From the NCBI GenBank assembly GCA_937906635.1, contig CALCYP010000089.1, positions 1 to 7,172 of the forward strand: 7,172 nucleotides of DNA. Direction: 5' to 3'. Shown here piece by piece: positions 1 to 5,975 of the stretch. Made by a program: the position numbers and the translations under genes. The number at the start of each line of letters is the position of its first letter. Within the stretch, counting starts at the first letter, position 1. This DNA comes from an uncultured bacterium (GTDB lineage Bacteria > Patescibacteriota > Gracilibacteria > Absconditabacterales > Absconditicoccaceae). The notes beneath the pieces are model-generated. The model had not been told where the DNA came from, did no database searches, and saw only the letters and a list, made by a program, of their open reading frames with translations.

Positions 1-98
1 CTGCGTTCGAAATGACGGGTGTGTCATTTCGAGGAGAGAAACGACGAGAAATCCAGTACAGGTCTATGTGGATTTCTCACTGCGTTCGAAATGACGGG
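1..98. repeat. Intergenic repeat with two copies of a 19-bp motif
   Basis: The 19-mer ctgcgttcgaaatgacggg occurs at 1-19 and again at 80-98. Between them, starting near 23, is gtcatttcga, the reverse complement of the motif core tcgaaatgac, so the unit can fold back on itself. The related words gagaaatcc (near 46-54) and ggatttctc (70-78) are also inverted with respect to each other. This is a dispersed-type palindromic intergenic repeat and is not coding: no long frame exists even with UGA read as Gly. The left copy may continue beyond the window. Confidence 0.7.
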
Positions 99-113
99 GT
101 AGTCTTCTAAAAA

Positions 114-212
114 TCCCCCTGAGCCGATAAATCGGCTCATCCCCCTTTCAATAAAGGGGGACAATATGAAGAACCCCCTGTCGCTATGCTCCTTTACCCC
201 TTAATAAGGGGG
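114..212. repeat. Two degenerate C-run/G-run hairpin units
   Basis: Two related units each begin with a C-run and end with a gggggacaa-like box. The first contains the perfect hairpin GAGCCGAT-AA-ATCGGCTC (121-138), followed by CCCCCTTT-caat-AAAGGGGG (141-160). The second ends in CCCC-ttaataa-GGGG (197-211). They look like dispersed intergenic elements, much richer in G+C than the surrounding genes. Termination of transcription from the left is possible, but no T-tract follows. Confidence 0.6.
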
Positions 213-223
213 ACAACACGAGC

Positions 224-285
224 TCCCTCCCGATAGATCCTCCGGCTTGCCGAGAGTCCTCGATCCGGGACGGGACCGGGAGGGA
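224..285. repeat. G+C-rich inverted repeat with an inner hairpin
   Basis: The perfect 9-bp arms tccctcccg (224-232) and cgggaggga (277-285) enclose 44 nt that carry a smaller hairpin, CGGC-TT-GCCG (243-252). The segment stands out by composition from the AT-rich genes. It lies downstream of the minus-strand RhuM gene, so it could form structure in a read-through transcript, but it lacks the T-run of an intrinsic terminator. No gene is visible in 1-349. Confidence 0.55.
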
Positions 286-349
286 CTCCTTTTAGTCGCG
301 AGGGCGCTATTTCCCTTTGAGGAAAATGATTCACCCGTGGAAAAACTCT

Positions 350-1345
350 TTACTCTTTAATTTTTGATACTAATTGATCAAAATCTGATCAAAAATTTTG
401 TGTTTTATTAAATTTTTCATATTCAGAAAATGCTTTTGCTTCTGCTTGTGAATGTGAGATTGCTCAATTGTTGTCTAATATTTTGTATTTACGAAATTCT
501 AAAAATTCGTTTACACTTTTTGCAAAGTCTTCCATGGTGAAAATGTGGTTGCGCATTACGAGATCTTCTATGTAGTCAAAATATCATGAGACAGTACGTT
601 CTAATTGTTTGATTTCTTTTTCTGATAAATAATTTTTTGCTATAGTTGTGTCTGATTTTAGTATACGGCCATCAGGTGCAAATTTTCGTGTGGTTAGTCA
701 CATATTTTCGTTATCAGAATTGGCTTTTTCATATATGATTTCTGCGGCTGTTTTTCAAACTATAGCATAATGGAATTTGTTTTGGATTGTCGCATAAAAC
801 TCTTGGGTAGTAGGAGCAGCTTTGTCGTAATCAATACTACATTCTGCAAAAATGTCTGTGATTTGTTGCCGGATGCGGCGTTCACTGGTACGAATTGAAT
901 GGATACGCTCTAATAATTCATGGAAATAGTCCACTCAAAAAGCAGTTATTCATTGTTTAAGGCGTTCGTCATCCATTGCAAATCATTTTTGGATATATTC
1001 TCTCAAAATTTTCGTCGCTCGTATCCTGAAATGTGTCGCTTTGATGGAATTTACGCGATATCATACAGAAATAACAGCATCCAAATTGTAAAATTGGACA
1101 TTGTAGGTCTTACCGTCGGTACCAGTATATGCAAAAATTGCATAAACTGAATTTTTGTCTAATTCTCAGCTGTCGAAGATGTTTTTCATATGTCTGGCAA
1201 TCCCAGATTGATCGACATCAAAGAGTTTGGACATGGATTTTTGGGTGAGTCGTAGAGTCTCATCTTTTATGATGGCTTCAACTTTGATGTTTTCGGTAGG
1301 TGTAGTGTACATTAGTAGTTGAATTTCTTTGCTTATTCAGTCCAT
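350..1345 (-). CDS. rhuM: RhuM-family protein, copy 1
   Basis: This encodes 331 residues when TGA is read as Gly; eleven TGA codons are in frame. The family is named after a Salmonella pathogenicity-island gene and its biochemical function is not settled. Residues 30-65 look like a winged-helix DNA-binding region (LTQKSMSKLF then IARHMKNIF). Family signatures follow: GYRVNS (95-100), EYIQKGFAMDDERL (116-129), SIRTSERR (150-157), FYATIQNKFHYAI (183-195), GKTAAEII (197-204), and SDTTIAKNYL (231-240). Length matches the family, so the gene is complete. Codons 32, 109 and 220 are CGA and fall where relatives have Trp (as in ETLWLTQ, FRIWATK and GLTTWK); the gene has no TGG. I chose the ATG at 1345 because it gives the usual N-terminal length; no Shine-Dalgarno is visible. 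It is divergent from comM. Confidence 0.9.
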
Positions 1346-1357
1346 ATTTAATGTTTT

Positions 1358-1400
1358 ATTATAAATGATTTTTTTATATTGAAAATTTTTGAAAAATCAA
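1358..1400 (-). promoter_or_regulatory. Possible promoter of rhuM copy 1
   Basis: On the minus strand TTGATT (1400-1395) is followed after 16 nt by TATAAA (1378-1373). A closer TATAAT (1363-1358) also exists, with a weak -35 (TTTTCA). The first would give a leader of about 20 nt, the second an almost leaderless mRNA. The TTGATT lies inside the 23-bp inverted repeat. AT-rich sequence makes such matches common, so this is tentative. Confidence 0.35.
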
Positions 1401-1414
1401 GAGATTTTTTGACC
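1392..1414. repeat. Left arm of a perfect 23-bp inverted repeat
   Basis: The segment, core aatcaagagattttttgacc, is the exact reverse complement of 1838-1860. It lies 46 nt upstream of the rhuM start codon. It could be a terminal inverted repeat of a small non-autonomous element or a shared regulatory box. The flanks show no clear target-site duplication. Confidence 0.85.
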
Positions 1415-1456
1415 GATTTATTTGTGTGGAAAAAATCGACATTGAGGAATAGGGAA

Positions 1457-1719
1457 AGAATCCTGAAGGGATGATTCTATTATACAGATATAAATATAAT
1501 AAAGAGTCGTCGCTTCGCGACTATGTGATCATTTGTCTCTATATACCAACGACTAAAGTCGTTGGTTAGATAAAGATATGTTTAAAGGAGTTGTCGCTTT
1601 GCGACTTTGTTGATTTCGAATAGTCCCGAAGGGACGGAATATCAAATAGCTGAGGGTGAAACCCTCAGCAAGGAATGTGAAATAGGAAAAAATCTCGAAG
1701 GGATGGCATATGTTGCCAT
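1457..1719. repeat. Cluster of seven short hairpins between rhuM and comM
   Basis: Consecutive palindromes are: AGAATC/GATTCT (1457-1478), GTCGC-ttc-GCGAC (1509-1521), ACCAACGAC-taaa-GTCGTTGGT (1545-1566), GTCGC-ttt-GCGAC (1593-1605), GTCCC-gaa-GGGAC (1623-1635), GCTGAGGGT-gaa-ACCCTCAGC (1649-1669), and ATGGCA/TGCCAT (1703-1719). The second and fourth are near-identical direct repeats (17 of 19 bases, 1504-1522 and 1588-1606). No open frame is present even with UGA as Gly. This looks like a REP-type palindromic mosaic; spacing is irregular, so it is not a CRISPR array. Confidence 0.75.
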
Positions 1720-1837
1720 GTAGAATTGCAGGTTAGATTTTTTTTCACCATAAATTTGTGAAATGACGGATGTATGATATAAATTCCTGAGTTAGAAATG
1801 CTAGTTCCGATTTACTATTTAAATATTTTTTGTCGAA

Positions 1838-1860
1838 GGTCAAAAAATCTCTTGATTTTT
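1838..1860. repeat. Right arm of the 23-bp inverted repeat
   Basis: This is the exact reverse complement of 1392-1414, ending in ctcttgattttt. It lies 53 nt upstream of the comM start codon, in the same orientation relative to comM as the left arm is to rhuM. Confidence 0.85.
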
Positions 1861-1879
1861 GTCCTGTAAAAGTTATTTA
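1852..1879 (+). promoter_or_regulatory. Possible comM promoter
   Basis: TTGATT (1852-1857) inside the right inverted-repeat arm is followed after 16 nt by TATTTA (1874-1879), a weak -10. A TATATT at 1901-1906 would instead give an essentially leaderless mRNA. No Shine-Dalgarno precedes the ATG at 1914. Tentative. Confidence 0.3.
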
Positions 1880-1913
1880 TGACGATGAGATTTTATTTGT
1901 TATATTATTTGAA

Positions 1914-3461
1914 ATGGTATGGACTACAAAAACTTTTACAAACATTTGATTGCAATGATACGAAATCTTAGTTGAGGCAGATTTAAATAAATCATTGCCA
2001 AATATTGAGATTATTTGACTCCCAGACACAGCCATCAAAGAGTCAAAAGAGCGCTTGAGATCCACATTTCGCAATGCTGGCATCGAATTACCAAATCGTA
2101 AATTTGTTTTGAATTTATCACCATCAGACATAAAAAAAGTTTGAACAAGTTTTGATTTGCCTATGGCGGTCGCTATTTTTGTTTTGATAAATGAATGAAA
2201 ACTTGCCCATATTTCCGATATTCCAAAGTTTCTTTTTTTTGGTGAGTTGTGATTGGATGGAAATATAAAGAGAGTAAACGGATTATTGCCATCTGTAATT
2301 TCAGCTATAAAAAAATGATACAAAGATTTTGTCGTCCCAAAAGAAAATTTGTATGAATTAGAATATATTTCATGAATCAATATTTATCCATTTGAAACTT
2401 TTGTTGATTTGGTAGATTTTTTATCGTGAAAAAACGAAGTGAAACCGATAAATACTGTCAAATCTGTCGCTGATATAGAGCTTGGAAATATAGATTCAAA
2501 TGTGGATTTTGAAAATATAAAAGGTCAAATTATCGCAAAGAGAGCTATGGGAATTGCAGCTGCTGGATTACACAATGTACTCATGGTCTGAGCTCCATGA
2601 AGTGGAAAGACTATGCTTAGTAAAGCATTGCAAAGTATTTTGCCACCACTTTCTTTTGATGAAATTTTAGAAGTCAGTCAAATCTATTCAGTCATATGAA
2701 AATTAAACAAAGACCAGCCATTGATCGTTCAGAGGCCATTTCGCCAAGTCCATCATACGGCATCCAAAATTTCAATTGTCTGATGATGATCAAATTTGAC
2801 TCCATGAGAGGTTAGTTTAGCTCACAAATGAATTTTGTTTTTTGATGAATTGACAGAATTTCCGAGAGAGACATTGGAAGTGCTCAGGCAGCCATTAGAA
2901 GACAAAAATGTCAGTATTTCTCGCGTCTCGGGTTCTGTAGTTTATCCAGCTAATTTTATGTTTGTAGCGAGTATGAATCCTTGCAAATGTGGATATTACA
3001 AAGATCCCGAAAAACACTGTACTTGTGGTTTAAATGAGATCAAAAAATATCAATCAAAGATTTCTGGTCCGCTTTTGGATAGGATTGACATGATTTTGGA
3101 GATTCCAAGGGAAAATATAAATAATTTATTGGAAAATATAAAAGGGGAGAGTAGTGAGACGATCAGACAAAAGGTGATGAAAGCACGAGATATTCAAAAA
3201 GATAGATTTAAAAATACAAATATTTCTTCAAATTCTGGTATGACTTCCAGAGATATTGATTCATACATAAATCTTTCATGAGAAGCCAAAGATTTTCTCA
3301 GTAATGCAGCTAATAAATTAACATTATCACCGAGATTGGTTCATAGGATCATCAAACTTGGTAGGACAATAGCTGATATGGAGTGAGACGATGAATTAAA
3401 AGTGAAATATTTGGCAGAAGCTATGCAGTATAGGAGTAGGACGATGTTTGTGAGTAGCTAA
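1914..3461 (+). CDS. comM: ComM/YifB AAA+ ATPase (Mg-chelatase-like)
   Basis: This encodes 515 residues with TGA read as Gly (19 in-frame TGA), the usual length of the family. ComM is a hexameric helicase that promotes branch migration during natural transformation. An N-terminal ChlI-like domain (about 1-170) shows IGLPDTAIKESKERLRS and SFDLPMAVAI. The AAA+ core carries Walker A GAPGSGKT (226-233), the family motif HHTASKISIVGGGSNLTPGE, Walker B ILFFDE (307-312), and NPCKCG...CTCG with cysteines 357, 359, 369 and 371. The C-terminal Mg-chelatase_C domain ends with RLVHRIIKLGRTIADMEG. Two Walker A glycines (226, 229) and the run G290-G292 are TGA. The ATG at 1914 aligns with the normal YifB N-terminus. 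It stands alone, divergent from rhuM, with tRNA genes downstream. The single CGA (codon 425) falls at a position usually Arg. Confidence 0.96.
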
Positions 3462-3536
3462 AAATTAGAGATTTAAAAAATAATTTATGAACAATTTAGA
3501 TGGAATAATCCGTGATTTTGTTTTTGAAAAAAAGAC

Positions 3537-3566
3537 TTGAAATTGTTTATCATTTTATTATATAAT
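3537..3566 (+). promoter_or_regulatory. Promoter of the tRNA pair
   Basis: TTGAAA (3537-3542), an 18-nt spacer, then a consensus TATAAT (3561-3566). The expected start near 3573 lies about 12 nt before the first tRNA. This is the best promoter in the window. Confidence 0.7.
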
Positions 3567-3584
3567 GTCTTGCAGTATTGTTTT

Positions 3585-3661
3585 GGGTCTATAGCTCAGT
3601 TGGTTAGAGCAACCGGCTCATAACCGGTCGGTCCTTGGTTCAAGTCCAAGTAGGCCCACCA
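3585..3661 (+). tRNA. tRNA with CAT anticodon (Met or Ile2)
   Basis: This is a complete 77-nt cloverleaf. The acceptor GGGTCTA pairs with TAGGCCC (one G-T). The D-arm is GCTC/GAGC, the anticodon stem ACCGG/CCGGT has loop CTCATAA (anticodon CAT, 3619-3621), the T-arm is CTTGG/CCAAG with loop TTCAAGT, the discriminator is A, and CCA is encoded. A CAT anticodon fits elongator tRNA-Met or the lysidine-modified tRNA-Ile2; I cannot decide by eye. It is not an obvious initiator because the first acceptor pair is a normal G-C and the anticodon stem lacks three G-C pairs next to the loop. Confidence 0.95.
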
Positions 3662-3669
3662 AAGTATAT

Positions 3670-3746
3670 GCGGGTGTAACTCAATTGGCTAGAGTTCCTG
3701 CCTTCCAAGCAGATTGTTGCGAGTTCGAGTCTCGTCGCCCGCTCCA
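3670..3746 (+). tRNA. tRNA-Gly (TCC)
   Basis: This is a 77-nt cloverleaf. The acceptor GCGGGTG pairs with CGCCCGC (one T-G), the D-arm is ACTC/GAGT, the anticodon loop CTTCCAA carries TCC (3704-3706), the T-loop is TTCGAGT, the discriminator is T as is usual for Gly, and CCA is encoded. The anticodon stem CCTGC/GCAGA has a C-A mismatch at its outer pair. It reads GGA/GGG-type glycine codons; the tRNA-Gly(UCA) needed to read UGA must lie elsewhere. It follows the CAT tRNA by 8 nt and shares its promoter. Confidence 0.94.
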
Positions 3747-3757
3747 TTAAAAAAAAG

Positions 3758-3787
3758 GATTTCAACCTAATGGTTGAATTTTTTTTT
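3758..3787 (+). terminator. Intrinsic terminator after the tRNAs, probably bidirectional
   Basis: The stem TTCAACC (3761-3767) / GGTTGAA (3772-3778) with loop TAAT is followed by nine T. On the other strand the same stem is followed by ATCC and a run of T, so it could also stop minus-strand transcription arriving from the accessory genes. Confidence 0.8.
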
Positions 3788-3817
3788 AAATTTGAATTGT
3801 CGAGAAAAAATTCTGGT

Positions 3818-3941
3818 AGTTGGATTTCTATTTTTTTGGTAGAAAATTTTGGTCTGTGATGACTCGTTTTCATGTTTGATTTTCCAAATTTTTTCTCGCT
3901 TTTTTGGCGATAGCTCAACCTTTTTTGCCAGCTACTTTATT
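3818..3941. repeat. Copy A of the 124-bp direct repeat
   Basis: This matches 5331-5454 without gaps at a constant offset of 1513, with seven mismatches by my count (about 94 percent). It comprises the 3' end of an antirepressor-type gene. Similarity stops abruptly at both edges; the ATPase stop codon lies 12 nt beyond the inner edge. Confidence 0.88.
3828..3941 (-). pseudogene. 3' relic of a Bro-N/DinD-like antirepressor gene
   Basis: Read on the minus strand with TGA as Gly, the segment encodes NKVAGKKGGAIAKKARKNLE followed by NQTGKRVITDQNFLPKK and a TAG stop at 3828. This is the lysine-rich C-terminal tail typical of prophage antirepressor proteins of the Bro-N/DinD type, and nearly the same tail as in the copy ending at 5341. 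There is no start codon or N-terminal part: upstream sequence switches directly to the end of the ATPase gene. The hairpin that follows the other copy is degraded here. It is a remnant, not a gene. Confidence 0.75.
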
Positions 3942-3952
3942 AAAATTATTCT

Positions 3953-5155
3953 TTAAGATAAGTATTCAATAATATTATAGCATTTGATTCAGTTCCAATC
4001 TCATCATGCAAACGCATCCAAAGTAAGCACAATTTTTTCATAATTATCAGGAATTGCTAATAGATTTTCAAACTCTCTTTTTTGAGTTTTTTCATCCAAT
4101 AAATATGTAACTTGGATATATTTTTTATCTCAGTTTTTTTCTACCACAAAATCAACTTCTTTATCATCATTCTTTCATACAAACACCTGATATCACAGAG
4201 TTTTGAAATGTAAAAATACAATATTCTCTAAAATTTTTCATATATCTTGTGGTTTGTATCATCAGACAATCATATTTCTAATTCAGATATCTGAAAAATA
4301 ATATTTATCATTTATTTCAAAAATCTTTTTACCTACGATTTCTTGTCTTTGAACTTTATTGATAAGAAATACACTACATAAATATTTGATATATTCATTC
4401 ACAGAATTGAGTCAGATTTCTATTTTTTGTGATTTTAAATATTTTGTAATATTGTTTGGTGTGGTAAGATTTCATACATTATCTGACAAATATCTAATCA
4501 AATCCTCCAAAAATGAAGTATTTCTAATCTGATATCTCTGAACAATATCTTTGAATAAAATTGTATTGAAGATACTTTTTACATATTCAGTCGTGATATT
4601 TTCATCAGTTCATAATTGGATTAAATATGGCAATCATCATACCTTCATATAAGAAAGGAAACTATCCTTTCATGTAGAGAGATTATGAAAATCCAAAAAT
4701 TCTTTGTATGTTAGCGGATATACTTCAAATTGAATATATCTTCAAGTCAAATAAGTAGCTATTTCACTAGATAGTAATTTAGCATTACTTCAACTAATAT
4801 AAATATCATACTTTCATAAGGCTTGTAAATCTCTTAGAGCTTTTTCAAATTCTGAAATATCTTGTATCTCATCAATAAAAACATAAGTTTTTTCTTTTCA
4901 TTGAGATTTGTCTTTTATATATTTCAATAAGTCATTATAATCGCGAATATGACTAAATTCGTTCAATTCCATATTGATAGAGATGATGTTCTCTTGTGAA
5001 ATTTTGTATTCTGATTTTAATTCTTCCATCAACTGCAAAAGGATATAAGACTTTCAAACTCTCCTTTGACCTACGAGTACCTTGATAATATCTTTATCTA
5101 TAAATGGTCTTATTTTTTCGATATAAATTTCTCTTTTTTTAATAGTTTTTATCAT
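3953..5155 (-). CDS. AAA_14/DUF4143 ATP-binding protein
   Basis: This encodes 400 residues with TGA read as Gly; 21 of 23 glycines are TGA. Walker A is GQRRVGKS (29-36), with G34 encoded by TGA; Walker B is VFIDE (92-96), followed by a sensor-like ISGSNA (120-125), GGLP (173-176), ILFKDIVQRYQIRN (199-212) and YFSDIGIRN (286-294). The DUF4143 region ends with a PD-(D/E)XK-like arrangement: E310 in LENIVF, D335 in KEVDFVV, then QVT (348-350) where an active nuclease would have ExK. The family is widespread in bacteria and archaea and often mobile; its substrate is unknown. The length is that of a complete member. The ATG at 5155 has a promoter upstream and no Shine-Dalgarno. The gene lies between two copies of an antirepressor 3' end. 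Confidence 0.93.
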
Positions 5156-5190
5156 AACGAAAAGAAAAGAATAAAATTGTTTATATTTTT

Positions 5191-5218
5191 ATTATAATAA
5201 AAACTTTTTATTTTGCAA
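5191..5218 (-). promoter_or_regulatory. Promoter of the DUF4143 ATPase gene
   Basis: On the minus strand TTGCAA (5218-5213), 16-nt spacer, TATAAT (5196-5191). Transcription would start near 5184, giving a leader of about 30 nt. This suggests the ATPase has its own promoter and does not depend on read-through from the broken antirepressor gene upstream. Confidence 0.55.
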
Positions 5219-5309
5219 ATATTTTTAAGAAAAAGAATATAAGTGATTATTCCAGTTCGTGACAATTTATCACAATCTGACTTCAAATGGAGTCGAATTT
5301 TTTATTTTG

Positions 5310-5334
5310 AACTACCGAGAAATCCTCGGCAGTT
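5310..5334 (-). terminator. Hairpin after the antirepressor gene
   Basis: A 10-bp stem AACTGCCGAG / CTCGGTAGTT (one G-T pair) with a 5-nt loop lies 6 nt beyond the stop codon at 5341. The minus-strand transcript lacks a T-tract after it, so termination would be weak; on the plus strand a T-rich tail does follow. The rest of 5156-5309 is AT-rich and shows nothing but the ATPase promoter. Confidence 0.5.
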
Positions 5335-5454
5335 GGATTTCTATTTTTTTGGTAGAAAATTTTGATCAGTGATAACTGATTTTCCTGTTTGATCTTCCAA
5401 ATTTTTTCTCGCTTTTTTGGCGATAGCTCAACCTTTTTTGCCAGCTACTTTATT
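5331..5454. repeat. Copy B of the 124-bp direct repeat
   Basis: This is the partner of 3818-3941. Here the repeat is still joined to the rest of the antirepressor reading frame on the minus strand, so copy B is the more original context. The unit covers the last 38 codons plus the start of the 3' hairpin. Confidence 0.88.
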
Positions 5455-5909
5455 TTCATCCATTCATGTAGCTTCTGTAGATTCTGCAATTTGACGAGTA
5501 GAAAGCTCAGCTAATGCTGTGAAAATTAATTCAGCTTCTGATATATGATCCCTCAGATTCTGACTTTTTAGATTCTTTCGTATCAAACCTTTGCTAATCG
5601 AAGTTTAAAGGGCTCTGCATTTGGGCTTGGGATAGATTGAACAAGACGGAGAATAGTCTCTACGTCTGCCACATCTGTCATCCTCATTTTCCCATCTTGA
5701 GCCAACATTTTCAACTGGTTACAATTTGTCACCACTTCACTTCACTCAGTTTTTAACCTAGTTTTTAAAACTTTTCGATAAGTTTTGGGGTCTTTGCTTT
5801 CTGATAAAACTCCAACGATATCCACAACAGAAAAATATCGTTTTCCTTGTTTTTCGTCCCAATGACGACGGATTTTTTGCTGTTTAAAGATTGCTAATTC
5901 TCAGTTCAT
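5341..5909 (-). pseudogene. Bro-N/DinD-like antirepressor, internal deletion and frameshift
   Basis: The N-terminal part (5909-5568, 113 residues, TGA read as Gly) begins MNGELAIFKQQKIRRHWDEK and contains the Bro-N signature YFSVVDIVGVL, then QSIPSPNAEPFK and AKVGYERI before a TAA. Only there, in another frame, does the C-terminal part start (5568-5341, 75 residues): KSQNLRDHISEAELIFTALAE to QTGKSVITDQNFLPKK. In relatives I recall, some 80-90 residues lie between AKVGYERI and NLRDHM; they are gone, and an A-run marks the junction. Proteins of this kind bind DNA or repressors in phages and mobile elements. Codons 24, 45 and 104 are CGA where relatives have Trp (WYFSVVD, YW, FKxWLA). The N-terminal 113 residues might still be made, so a truncated product cannot be excluded. 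Confidence 0.82.
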
Positions 5910-5938
5910 CGTTAACTAATTACAAATTAAATGTAAAA
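5904..5938 (-). promoter_or_regulatory. Duplicated leader at the antirepressor start codon
   Basis: This 35-bp segment matches 6987-7021 at 32 of 35 positions. On the minus strand it reads ATTTAATTTGTAA, two variable bases, then AGTTAACGATGAAC, so it spans the leader, the ATG and the second codon. It has no Shine-Dalgarno; it holds the palindrome GTTAAC. It may be an operator, a leader or a recombination trace. Confidence 0.7.
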
Positions 5939-5975
5939 AAAATTTTAAACATGCTATTTCAACTGAATTTTGAGA

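Noticed and set aside
374..392. Hairpin TTGATCA/TGATCAA as a terminator
   Set aside because: It lies inside the coding 3' end of rhuM copy 1 and has no T-tract after the stop codon.
920..1150. Plus-strand open frame of 76 codons
   Set aside because: It is antisense to rhuM copy 1 and has no family features.
1457..1719. CRISPR array
   Set aside because: The palindromes differ in sequence and spacing; there is no constant repeat with unique spacers.
1877..2380. Minus-strand open frame of 167 codons
   Set aside because: It is antisense to the well-conserved N-terminal domain of comM; open by chance in AT-rich DNA.
2835..3281. Separate 148-residue gene on the plus strand
   Set aside because: It is only the longest TGA-free stretch of comM; the full gene runs 1914-3461 with UGA as Gly.
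3640..3918. Minus-strand open frame of 92 codons
   Set aside because: It overlaps both tRNA genes, the terminator and the antirepressor relic in the wrong frame.
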